NCBI GenBank assembly: GCA_013396915.1
Contig: VWZL01002573.1
Location: 531,927 to 595,926, forward strand
DNA from: Stercorarius parasiticus
Taxonomy: Eukaryota; Chordata; Aves; Charadriiformes; Stercorariidae
DNA: 64,000 bases
Direction: 5' to 3'
Both the position numbers and the translations under genes were made by a program. How positions within the stretch are numbered: the first letter of the stretch is position 1; each line of letters opens with the position of its first letter. A model generated the notes under the pieces. That model did not search any database. It was given only the letters and a program-made list of their open reading frames with translations, and was not told the origin of the DNA. This document shows positions 1-10,605 of the stretch, piece after piece.

Positions 1-1436
1 GACAGCTGGCCTCTCTTCAAAGGCTTGAAAGTGCAGGGTTGGGAAAACAGGGGTGGAGTGAAAAAAATAATCCTAACTTAATTATAAATATAGCTTAAGA
101 ATCCCATCCACGTGAAGGTTCTCCTGCTTTGTATCATGAATACCTCCAGGGCTCAGAAAGCTGCCTTGAACAGAAAACACTTGGAATGATTCTCTCATGA
201 GTGGCTCTTAAGTGCCAGTACAGGTGAAGAGGACAAGGGAATGTTCCTCGGTAAGTGCTCCTTCAACAAACTGCTTGAATCATTTGTTGTTTTGCTCCAT
301 GTTGGAGAGCTGCAGTCTGTACCGACCTGTGGCCTCCACAGCTGGCAGCCCTGCTGGAGGAGAAGGCGTGAATGACCCAGGAAGCATTTTGTGGCTGTGC
401 TCTCCCAATGTCTAAAAGCTTTCTTCCCCTTCCTACTTGACTCTGACACCAAGCTGCCTGGGCTTTTTGGAGTCATTCGTCTCTTCCCCATATTCTTCCA
501 GCTCTCTCACCGTCAGGCGTCACTATTTTCCGGTTCAAGTGCTTTAACCACTCCTGCAACGGATAGGTGAGAGGAAGGAGCAGCAGCCAGGGATGGAAAA
601 GAAAGAAGACCCAAGATGACACTCTGGAGAGTAGAAATCATGGCAGCCTGAGCAATGTCTTCCAACTGGAACAGTGAAAGCTCTGAGAGCTTTCTCCACT
701 TGCTAAACAGAAAGGTCTCTTGGACTTCCCTGCAAATACAGGAGCCCTTTTGTGTTACTTGTGTAAACTGCAAAGAAATCCAATTTTATAATTCCCTATG
801 TCAACTACTTTAAACTGCACCCCTCAGGTTCAAATGTCACCACTGACATCTCAGCAGAAAATACTAATAAATCCAACATTTAACAAATAGCAAGCAAGGA
901 TCGCTGTAGCACTCTGTACCAAACAAGTGAAGAACCAAAGGTGCTGTACAAAGCTGTATTTCTAAAAAGTATATGAAACTAGTCCTTGAAATGTCAACTG
1001 CTACTTCAACCCCAAGAATTATTACAAATTATACTAACACAGTACAAAGCCTACCACAAACTGCGATATAACTGTAAATGAAACCAAAGGAAAGCTTTAT
1101 TAGAAATTTTTTCAGGAATTGAGAGCAACTGCAACTTGAGTGAAGACACGGTAACCTTCTGGGAAGTGTTTGGATGCTTCTGAATCACAAATATGAAGTG
1201 TGACAACTGGAGTTCTCCACAATTCACAAATTGGATACGAAAAAGATCTCAAGCCTTGGAAACTATTTACTCTGCTTCTTCATCTTCCTTTCAACACTTG
1301 TCACGATAGAGGCATGCTACCAACATCAACCAACACATCTCCTTAGGTGATAAGGGATAGCAAAAATGTCTGAAATAACTCCATGCCACCTACAAAGGCT
1401 GTAGAAGCTCTCGAAGTTTCTAAATAGTTTATTATT
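1..1436. other. Intergenic sequence, nothing recognised
   Basis: AT-leaning non-coding sequence. Short reading frames exist on both strands but none shows a recognisable domain or a convincing splice context. It may be far downstream of KIF5C; no exon is supported. Confidence 0.5.
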
Positions 1437-1476
1437 GAGGTCCCTTCTAACCCTATGGTTCTATGATTCTATGATT
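1437..1476 (+). repeat. CR1 LINE 3' terminal scrap
   Basis: About 40 bases match the extreme 3' end of avian CR1 elements: a GGTCCCTTCTAACCC-type segment followed by repeated TTCTATGATT units. CR1 copies are usually 5'-truncated, so only this end survives. The ATTCTATG end reads on the plus strand, which gives the orientation. Confidence 0.75.
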
Positions 1477-1758
1477 TGCAGAGCATTAACATGTGCAGAC
1501 AGAAAAATGGCACTAATTTTCACATAATCTTTTTAGTGTTATCTTGATAACTTCTGTAGAGACAGCAAATACGACGTGCAACCCCATAAAAAGCTGAAAA
1601 ACGAGGGGTGGTGCCACTTGAATTTTTCACAATCCTGGTGTCAGCAGGCCCCATTGCTCCCCTCCCTACTTCAGGGCAGAAAAGCCAAGGAGGGAGCACC
1701 ACTGCGGGCTGGGGCTGGTGGGGCAGAACCCCCACGCAGTCAGCATAGCAAACAATTA

Positions 1759-2163
1759 TAGCATTGTTTTGGTTGGAAGATCATCAAGTCTAACCGTTCA
1801 CCCAGCGCTGCCAAGTTACCACTAAGCCATGTCCCTCAGCACCACGTCTACCCATCTTTTAAACACCTCCAGGGATGGTGACTCAACCACTTCCCTGGGC
1901 AGCCTGTTCCAGTGCTTGACAACCCTTTCGATGAAGAAATTTTTCCTAATATCCATCCTAAACCTTGAGGCCGTTTCCTCTTGTCCTATCGCCTGTTCCT
2001 TGGGAGAAGAAACCGACCCCCACCTCTCTACACCCTCCTTTCAGGGAGTTGTAGAAAGCGAGGAGGTCTCCCCTCAGCCTCCTTTTCTCCAGGCTGAACA
2101 CCCCCAGCTCCCTCAGCCGCTCCTCGTAGGACTTGTTCTCCAGACCCCTCACCAGCTTCATCA
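1759..2163 (-). repeat. CR1 LINE 3' fragment
   Basis: About 400 bases are the reverse complement of the 3' part of an avian CR1. Reading the plus strand left to right one sees the TTTTGGTTGGAAGATCATC end, then CACCTCCAGGGATGG, then CTTCCCTGGGCAGCCTGTTCCAG, then the TTTCTCCAGGCTGAAC block. It is diverged from the other copies here, so it is probably an older subfamily. Reading frames of 185, 137 and 92 residues overlapping it are by-products of the repeat and not genes. Confidence 0.88.
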
Positions 2164-3483
2164 CAGCAGTGCTCCCCCAAAACACGACAGAGCTCATCGC
2201 CACCACAGCTCGGTCGACAAAGCCACTGCAGACCACTCAGCGCAGCAATTACTTGGTCCCAGACCAGAAATGACTGTATTGTATGGTGGAAACTCATCTC
2301 CAGAAAGGCCAGCAGACACTCTACTGCCCTTGTCTGTGCTGAACTTGTGTTCCGGGTTGACAGAATACACACAAGACATATTTTAAAGCCAAAATCTCTT
2401 TCTTGTACACTATTTTGATAGTATGGTGAATTTAAAAACAAGACATAGAATTAGTGTTCTCACCTTGTCAAGACAATATGGATCTAATTCCTCCAACAAC
2501 TCACCAGTTGCCACAGTCAGAAATTTCTGTTTAGCAGCTGCTGTCGAACACCAAATGTTGTGAGGGTTTCTTCAAAATTTCTTTTCAGAAATATATCCTA
2601 CACACCTTCCATTCTAAAAGTCAACCTAAACTTAATCTCGGATATAAAGTATAAAAAGTGCTATTCCTCATCAGTCTTTACTTATTCAGGCTTGACAGAC
2701 AATATAAAAATCAGCATCCAAATGCTTATGTTTCATAATCCCTTTACTTACGAAAGTATGGCTGTTGGCAGAGCTCTCTACTTAAGCGTGGTGTTTTGCT
2801 TGTAAAAAAGCCGAACAGAAGTTTCAAGGCGTTAGCTATCATGATAACTGTCACAGCTGCTACGAAACTAACCCTCTGTGCTGTGCATCTTCTACAACTG
2901 CGACATTTTCTCCCATTATGTTGCTGACAAGGGTTTTTTTTTCCTGTCTCCAGTATAAAAAAATCTCTTAGATATCCTCTACTTCTAAATAAGCAGCCTG
3001 CAAAAGTATTGACGCTTTTCTGTTGGTTTTTTTTTTAATCCATGTGTCTTAATAAATACCAAATGGTTCTAGTTTTGCATAATCTAACAAAATAAAATAT
3101 AAACCCATAAGAAAATAGGAAGAAAAAAAAAATCCAAATTTTATTCTCTGTTCTTACACCATGTTCTTAACACCATTTGTACAGTGCAGGGGAAACAAGA
3201 TAAATATTTCTCACAGGAAATATACGAACCAAATTGCACAGAGATTCCTAAAAATCAGCATAATGAATTTTTGCCTAAAAAGTTTCTGGATTGAGAATTA
3301 TTTAGCACTACCCACACTTGCAGAATTTTAAGTAATAACGCAGCCATTCAGCATCCTGAAGTGCCTGGTGCCGAGGCCTGACGCGTGCCAGGGCAGGAGG
3401 GTGGCTGGAGGACAAGGAGGGAAGTGGTGAAAGGCAGCAGAAGGTGACACCATCTCCTGAGCCTGCAGATGAGACACCCAGCA
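2164..3483. other. Intergenic sequence, nothing recognised
   Basis: AT-rich sequence with several short A or T tracts (for example near 2934-2942 and 3122-3132). No exon or RNA gene recognised. Confidence 0.45.
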
Positions 3484-3918
3484 GAGGGCTGGAGCCCCCC
3501 TGCTGGGAGGACAGGCTGAGAGAGTTGGGGGGGTTCAGCCTGGACAAGAGAAGGCTCCGGGGAGACCTCCCAGCCCCTTCCAGGCCCTAAAGGGGCTCCA
3601 GGAAAGCTGGGGAGGGACTCTGGAGCAGGGAGGGGAGCCATGGGACGAGGGGGAAGGGTTTTCCACTGAAAGAGGGGAGATTTAGATGAGATATGGGGAA
3701 GAAATTGTTTGCTGTGAGGGTGGTGAGCCCCTGGCGCAGGTTGCCCAGAGAAGCTGTGGCTGCCCCATCCCTGGAGGGGTTCAAGGCCAGGTTGGACAGG
3801 GCTTGGAGCAACCTGGGCTGGTGGGAGGTGTCCCTGCCCAGGGCAGGGGGGTGGAAGTAAATGATCTTTAAGGTCCCTTCTAACCCAAACCATTCTGTGA
3901 GTCTACGGTTCTATGATT
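3484..3918 (+). repeat. CR1 LINE 3' fragment
   Basis: A well-preserved 3' end of CR1 in sense orientation. It has the GAGGGCTGGAGCCCC block, the AGAGAGTTGGGGGGGTTCAGCC block, GGAGATTTAGATGAGATAT, and GCTGTGGCTGCCCCATCCC, and ends in a degenerate TTCTATGATT. Reading frames of up to 181 residues across it are repeat-derived. Confidence 0.93.
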
Positions 3919-4708
3919 ACTTCTTAAATTAGTGTAATCCACAGCCACCTGCCAGTCCCCAACTGCTCGTTCCCACCTCCGACTTGCCCCCCAGAAGGTG
4001 TGTGTGGCCACACCATGAACCAAACGGAGGAATTGCTCTGGGTTAAAATAAACCCAGAAAAGATTGTTTCTCAGCCACGTTCCTTTTCCTGGCTCAGTTC
4101 ACTTTGCAGCTGTATAAATGCCTATGCAAACACAGCACACGAACGAGCAGGAACAGACAACGTGGTTACTGTTTTATGCTGTCAGAAAACTACCTCTGAA
4201 CTTCACCCCCCAAGCAGTCTGACTTAAAATAAACTATGCTCTTTCACTGCTGCTCTGAGCTGGTTCCTGGGTAGCTGGTTTGCATTCCTCACGTGCTTTG
4301 GTAATAGATCAATAAATACTCAGCAGGTATGCCCGTATTTAGACACCTAGGTGATATAAATACTAGACACAGATGAATGCAAATTGCACTGTACAAAAGC
4401 CTACGGGGTTACGGCTGCAGATTTATGGAAGGCTATGTGACCAGGCCCAAACAGAGTTGTGAGTCACAGGCTTGTGATTTTGACCTGATTATACTGTAGA
4501 CGTTTTTATTGAGTATGGTTATTGTCATTAGTCCATAGCAAGAAAGTACACAGGCTATTCAGCCAAGACAAAAAAAGCAGAAACAAGGAAAGGGAGCAGT
4601 GGAGAAATGAGACTGCCAGTTTAGTAACAATTCAGTAACTCAAAGATTTGGAAGAGCAACCAACGTGAAAAGACACAAAACCCTGAGGGGAGAATTTAAG
4701 TATTAAGT

Positions 4709-4858
4709 GGCTGCCCCATCCCTGGAGGGGTTCAAGGCCAGGTTGGACGGGGCTTGGAGCAACCTGGGCTGGTGGGAGGCGTCCCTGCCCAGGGCAGGGG
4801 GTGGCACTGGATGGGCTTGAAGGTCCCTTCCAACCCAAACCATTCTGTGATTCTATGA
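4709..4858 (+). repeat. CR1 LINE 3' terminal fragment
   Basis: 150 bases of CR1 3' end. They begin at GGCTGCCCCATCCCTGGAGG and end ACCATTCTGTGATTCTATGA. They are very similar to the last 150 bases of the copy at 3484-3918, in the same orientation, which suggests the same or a close subfamily. Confidence 0.92.
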
Positions 4859-7626
4859 AAAGTGGTGACTCAGAAGAAGGTAATTCAGGAAGAACAAGGA
4901 CCCGCCCATTGCAAGGACTAAGCAATTAAGGGAGGCTGAGATTCACAACCTGCCCACCAAACACCAGTATGTTGCTGAACCAGGCACAGCGAGTATTTTA
5001 ATGTTTAACCTAGTACCGTACGGCTGTAATCTATTTCTTGCAGGTTTAGTTGGAAGACAAAGGAACGGTTGTGCGCTCAGCAGCTGTATGTGTGCTCATG
5101 CATTCTGGTCTTCACGCACAATAAAATACACCCAAATAAAAGCGAGCCAAAGATTTGCTGGCTGCTCAACTAAACGCATCCGAGTGCTGGGCTGTCAGCT
5201 CCCTTCTCTAGCCATCATTTTTGTGGGAAGGGATCATGTAGAGAAGCCCTAGCGTAATAAATGAATAAATAAATAATCGGTCATGGATTAAGCAGTTGAC
5301 TGAACAACACAGAGGAACCAACGGAGCCTCATGCCCTCCACGGCACTGGCTCTGCACCCACCTTACCCCACTTCCAGCACACAGAGACACCGAGCGAACT
5401 TTCGGGCAGAGGAGATTTCTGCCACGTTACACACACTGAAACGGCTCAGCCCAGTTCCAGTGGGCTGCAGACCTGAAGACAAAAAGATGGGAAGACAAGG
5501 CATAAAATGGAGGGAAGAGGACTGCACCTCAGAAGTCCGTAGTTAAATTGGGCTTAGGCTGCCGTGGAATTGCAGCCAAGACTTACTGAGTAACTCCCAG
5601 CTGCTGGATGGACCATAAATTTGTAATAAATCTGCAGTAAAGAAGCAAAATATATTTCCTGGTCTAAATGACTACTTGAAGACTAGATTATACTCTCCAA
5701 TGGCGTTTGCCTTCTTTGTTTTGCTGGATTAATATCTGCCAACATCTTAAATAGTCCGCTCTGTTCTTTCTATTTTGTTTAGTCAGCTACTGAACCTAGG
5801 GAACAGTCTTCCCACTATTTTTATAGAGAGAGGATATCTAGAGCTACCTTTTTTTTTTTTTTNTTTTTTTTTAAATGGGACTTGCCTACAAAGGCCATTC
5901 GAAAAAGACATCAAGTATTTAGAGAAAAGTGTAATGAAATTTGACTTGGCTCTCTGCGGATGCGTGTGTTAAAGATAACGTGGACAGAGTAAGCAGGCGC
6001 CTGCTCTGAGTCTGCTTCTCTCTGTAAGGGGAAATAGCACTCAAAACGTTTCCTCTTGCACCACAAACCATTTTGAAGTGGCCTTAATTTGACTGAAGAG
6101 GCACTTGCTAACTCACACTCCAATGCCTGTTACTAACTGCGTCACCCTGAGTACTCCTGATTAATCCTGCACCGTTTGAAACAAACAAATAAACAAATAC
6201 ATATATATGCGTGTGTGTGTGTCTTTAAAGTACATCCTGCTCAAAACAGTTAGAGCTTTCAACAAAGAGAGGGAAGTTTCCTTTAAAACTCCAGAGGCCG
6301 CTTTTGCGGCCCAGGTTTTAAAAGGAGCACTTTTTTATTATTATTTATAAAATCTTACCAAAATATTTCATTTGGGGATTGAATAAAAAATAAAATTAAA
6401 AAAAAAATAATCTATTGATGACATATTGTTTTCTTCCCCTTTTAGAACTAAAACAAAAGTTGAGCAGAAAACGTCAGGAACTAAACCCCAGAAAATCATG
6501 AAGAGAGAGGCTGGGGAAAGAAAAGTTTAAAAATCTTATTTTCGCTCTATGATAAGAACAACAAAAATATGCAGAGAGTTAAAGGGGTTTAAAATATTTT
6601 AATTCCTGATCCTTGGAAGTAATAACAAATTTTCCCATCAACCGCCACAAGGCCAGAATTTAACTTCAGAAAAAGAAATTCTATAGAACAGAATAAGTCT
6701 ATCTAAATGTATAGACAAAGTCATTCTGACCACTCCTTTTCTTATCCTTACATTAAAAACAATATTTTAACCTTCATTTTTCCATGGTACTCAGCAAAGA
6801 GTGTGGAAGAAGTATTCCTACAGTAGAGGAGAGAAGGCTGCAAGTCACCACCAAAAGGAGATTTAGAGCAGAAAGGTAACTTCAAGCACAGATAAAATTA
6901 TGAACAGGATTTTCACAATTAGCTTAAAGAACTTAAAATATCCAAGAATGTAACAAACCTAGTATATTGCAAAAAATTTAAGTGGGAAACAAGCAAGCAA
7001 ACAACAAGACTGAAACCGTCTCCCATGGAGCAGATTAACATCTGGGCACAGAAACACAGCTGAGATTCCTTTTTGAGGATGTCAGCACGTTTCCATACAT
7101 TTGGAGTCCAAAGAAAGTGGAAGAAACAATAGAAATATTCTTAGGAACGATTTTAAACTAAATGAAGATGAACCTCCCTTGATACAAGGGAGATGATACA
7201 AGTCATCAACAGCTTCTAAGACTAAGAAGGAAACAAATGGGGAGGAAACCAAAGCAGTGAGTGACTATGAAAGCACAGCTGGAGAGAACAAGTCAGAACA
7301 AAAGACAAGACAGCCTGTACTGAAAAACGATGCACTTACATGAGGCTGAACCACACGAGAATATCTGACATTTGATTACCCAAATGCAAAAATTAGTCTT
7401 TTTGCTTCTGTCCCTCTTATCACAGCAGCTGCTCTTCAGCTCTCTTGTAGGTATGCAGCTGTTCGGACGGAACAAATAGATGCTCTGCTGGCAGATACGA
7501 AAAGAGAGTTTTTAGTTGGTACAGATCTGTTCTGGGGACATAGATGTAACCACCGTGCCATCCGAACAGCTAATGCAGGGGACAGACCAGTACCGATGAA
7601 GCTACGGTAGGATTTTTGCCAAGAAA
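4859..7626. other. Intergenic sequence with simple repeats and one undetermined base
   Basis: No gene recognised. It contains an AATA/AATAAA-type simple tract near 5257-5278, a T run (about 5849-5872) interrupted by one N at 5863, a short TATA/TG microsatellite near 6200-6220, and the hairpin described at 6280-6326. Confidence 0.5.
6280..6326. repeat. Imperfect inverted repeat (hairpin)
   Basis: The core is a perfect 6-base palindrome pair, GGCCGC (6296-6301) and GCGGCC (6306-6311), around a TTTT loop. It is flanked by AT-rich arms, CCTTTAAAAC on the left and GTTTTAAAAGG on the right, which also pair imperfectly. Function unknown. Confidence 0.6.
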
Positions 7627-7690
7627 GGTTGGACCAGATGATCCTTGAATGGGATCCTTGGTCCCTTCCAACCTGGTATTCTGTGATTCA
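7627..7690 (+). repeat. CR1 LINE 3' terminal scrap
   Basis: About 64 bases resembling a CR1 end: GGTTGGACCAGATGATCCTT, then TTGGTCCCTTCCAACCTGG, then ATTCTGTGATTCA. Sense orientation. Confidence 0.75.
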
Positions 7691-8058
7691 GTAAAGCATA
7701 CGCTGATCAGATAGTCACCAGTGAAATATACAGCAAGTGTATTTGAGCTTAAATCATCCATTGGAGCCTGGATCTCAACAGATGAATCTTCCTTTGCTGC
7801 ATCCCATGGCAGTAGTGCTTTATTAAGAGAGATTGAAGACAGGTGATGTGATCCGTGAAGCTTTTTATCATTATACATTAATTTTCTTTGCTCAGTGGTC
7901 ATTAATCACAGTTTCCCTGAACGGAAGTAGTAGTTCAAGTATTTTTCTAAATGGATAGAAAGTTTCCTTGGTTGCCTTGTATCTGCTGCAATGCCCTCCT
8001 TTTAATAAAAAATTCTTGTAAAGTTTTATAGCAAAATACAGCATCTTTGCAGTCCCCA

Positions 8059-8340
8059 GCACAAGAAGGACACGGAGCTGTTGGAGCGGGGCCAGAGGAG
8101 GCCCCGGAGCTGCTGGGAGGGCTGGAGCCCCTCTGCTGGGAGGACAGGCTGAGAGAGTTGGGGGGGTTCAGCCTGGAGAAGAGAAGGCTCCGGGGAGACC
8201 TTCCAGCCCCTTCCAGGCCCTGAAGGGGCCTACAAGAAAGTTGGAGAGGGACTTTTTACAAGGGCATGTAGTGATAGGAGGAGGGGGAACAGTTTTGAAC
8301 TGAAAGAGGGGAGATTTAGATTAGATATTAGGAAGTTTTG
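8059..8340 (+). repeat. CR1 LINE internal 3' fragment, truncated at its 3' side
   Basis: It contains the GGACACGGAGCTGTTGGAGC block, the AGAGAGTTGGGGGGGTTCAGCC block and ends at GATTTAGATTAGATATTAGG. The usual last 200 bases with the ATTCTATG tail are missing, so this copy lost its 3' end by deletion or interruption; a G/T-rich stretch follows. Confidence 0.9.
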
Positions 8341-9604
8341 GGGGGGGGTTTATTAGTTTTTTTTAACTAAATCAGTTTCCTTACCAAGTGCATGCCTACG
8401 GAGCTGCCACACTGATGCAGAGATTTCCAGAGGCAACATATCCCTGAACCACACCACCCCCGAGAAAGGAAACACTAATGGCGACAAATCAGTACCTGCT
8501 GCGCAGAAATGCTTATCATGCCCACGACTAAAAAAATCTCATTTAACAAGTGTCCTCCAATACACCAGATTAAACCATTCAAAAAAACCGCAAACCCTTA
8601 AAATAGAATAAGCTTTTCTCATTGAAAATGACTACTACGAAAGGAAAGCCAGTAATTGTTAGCGGTTTCTTTACAGAGCTGAAGCATCTCTAAAAGAAGG
8701 GGGCTCGTTACACGGCATCTGATAAGTCCCTGGCAGAGTTTAAGGATAAACAATGGGACTCTGTCTGGAAGTCCTGGAAGAATCAATGTCCTGCTGAACT
8801 CCTAACTGCCAAGGAGACACAAACCAATGCATTTGCAATTTTCCCAGCAAGCTAAAGAAAGCCGGGTGGCTAATTTAATGGAGTGAAACCAAGCAGAATT
8901 ACTGTATATTCAACACCTGTAGGTCATACACTCTGCACTTAAAACAGATCAAGCACAAGCACCCTCCCTTCCCAGTAACACAAATCCCATTTCACGTGAA
9001 GCACACTTTTTAATTGGTTATTATTTTAAACAGGTGCTTCTTTTTATTTACAAACAAGGAGAAAATAATGAGAATTTAAGAAGAATTGTTTCCTTTAGTG
9101 CAATGAAAGAGACAGACTTGTTTTATGCAAAGTAGAACACGGTATCTAATGCTCACTTAAGGCAAACAATTGTTTAGGCTTGAAGAAAACCCCTACACAT
9201 TAAAAAAAACAACTTTTCGATTTTCTCTATGACGAGGAAAATGAATACAAAGACAATAAACAAGCACATGGTTTACATCAATTCCTGACAATTCAAGAGA
9301 GTAGAAACTACAGATTAAAGAATCTGAGAAGTCTTTGCAGGACAGCTAATCCCTGGGGAAAGATTGCTTTGTTTTTGTAATCTGGAACCACATTTCAAAG
9401 TACACAACTGCAGAAGGAAAAAAAAAAAAAAGAAAAAAAAAAGCCGCCTTCTCTTCTTCTCAAAGTAGCACTGCACTCAGTTACCTAGCAAAGGAATAAA
9501 TGTTTGCTTGGATTTTTAAGTGATAAAAGCACAAACTATGTAAAATATGTTGAGATTAACAGAAACCTAAAAGGAAATGCCACCAGATGCAAGTAGGATT
9601 TTAC
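8341..9604. other. Intergenic sequence, nothing recognised
   Basis: AT-rich non-coding sequence with an A-rich tract at about 9420-9443. No reading frame of note. Confidence 0.45.
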
Positions 9605-10050
9605 CGCTTTTGGCTGGGATAGTTCATTTTTTTTTTTTTTTTTCATAGTGGCTTATATGGTGCTATGCTTTGGATTTATGACCAAAAACGGTGTTGACAA
9701 CACACCTGTGTTTTAGCTGTGGTTGAGCAGTAATTACACAGCATCACGGACTTTTCTGCTCCTCAGCCCACCAGCGAGCAGGCTGGGGGACACAAGGAAC
9801 TGGGAGGGGACACAGTGGGACAGCTGACCCCAACTGACCAAAGGGATGTCCCATCCCGCATGGGGCCATGCTCAGCAATAAAAGCTGGGGGGGGAAAGGA
9901 GGAAGGAGGGACAGTCAGACTTCCCAAATAACCATTACACATGATGGAGCCCTGTCTTTCTGGAAATGGCTAAACATCTGCCTGGCGATGGGAAATGGTG
10001 AATGGATTCCTTATTTTGCTTTGCTTGCATTAATAATTCATTAAACAAAA
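9605..10050 (+). mobile_element. Solo LTR fragment of an avian endogenous retrovirus-type element
   Basis: The segment follows the order of a common avian LTR that I recognise. It starts with GGCTGGGATAGTTCA, interrupted by a T run. It then has GGCTTATATGGTGCTATG, ACACCTGTGTTTTAGCTG, GACAGCTGACCCCAACTGAC and a TATA-like CAATAAAAGCTGGGG. It ends with GATGGAGCCCTGTCTTTCTGG. It is 3'-truncated near TTCATTAAAC. No internal retroviral coding region is next to it. A second copy lies in opposite orientation at 20,074-20,590. I cannot give the exact family name. Confidence 0.72.
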
Positions 10051-10454
10051 TATGCACTTCATAAATTGAAAAAGATGATTTGCAACACAGGAGGGTGATT
10101 ATGGACACGCAGCGCTCTGCAGCACTGATGAATCAGGAAAAGTGCAAGTTACATGTAATTTCCCAGAAGAGAGCAGAATCTACTTCTGTCGAATGCACAT
10201 ACATTTGAAGAAGCTGTAGAGTTCCCCAGCTGCTCCACTCTGCAGACAGATTCCTAGCAAAAGGATTCTCCCCTGTCCTCCTTTGTGGTCACACCCTTGG
10301 ACTTGGACAACCTGCTGACCTGGTCGGCATCGTCTCCTCTTCCCTCGTTCTGTCCATCACCCCTATGTATTTCCTACATCACCAAATTTTTTCTCCAGAG
10401 TTTCACTCTCCATGTAAACCTCAACAATTTGGTGCTTCCAACTGAGGGAAGAGA

Positions 10455-10605
10455 TGGTGTAACATCACCTGCGCCCCTCTCTGCTCCTGGCAGAGCAAAC
10501 CCAGGTGCCTTGGCCTCTCTTGAGCTCCAGCCCCTTGTCCATCTTGGACACCTCTGCTGGACTCGCTGCACTTTGTCAGTGCCTTGCTTGTATTTGGTTT
10601 GCGTG
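10455..10605 (-). repeat. Diverged CR1-like fragment (probable)
   Basis: Sequence such as TTGAGCTCCAGCCCCTTG and CTGCTGGACTCGCTGCACTT resembles the reverse complement of an internal CR1 3' segment upstream of the usual terminal 400 bases. It is diverged and the borders are approximate. Confidence 0.5.

Noticed and set aside
1829..2441. Overlapping reading frames of 185, 137, 92 and 61 residues
   Set aside because: They lie on or beside a CR1 3' fragment and translate its non-coding end; no domain.
3308..3893. Frames of 181, 79 and 74 residues rich in Pro and Ser
   Set aside because: Translation of the CR1 copy and its GC-rich flank.
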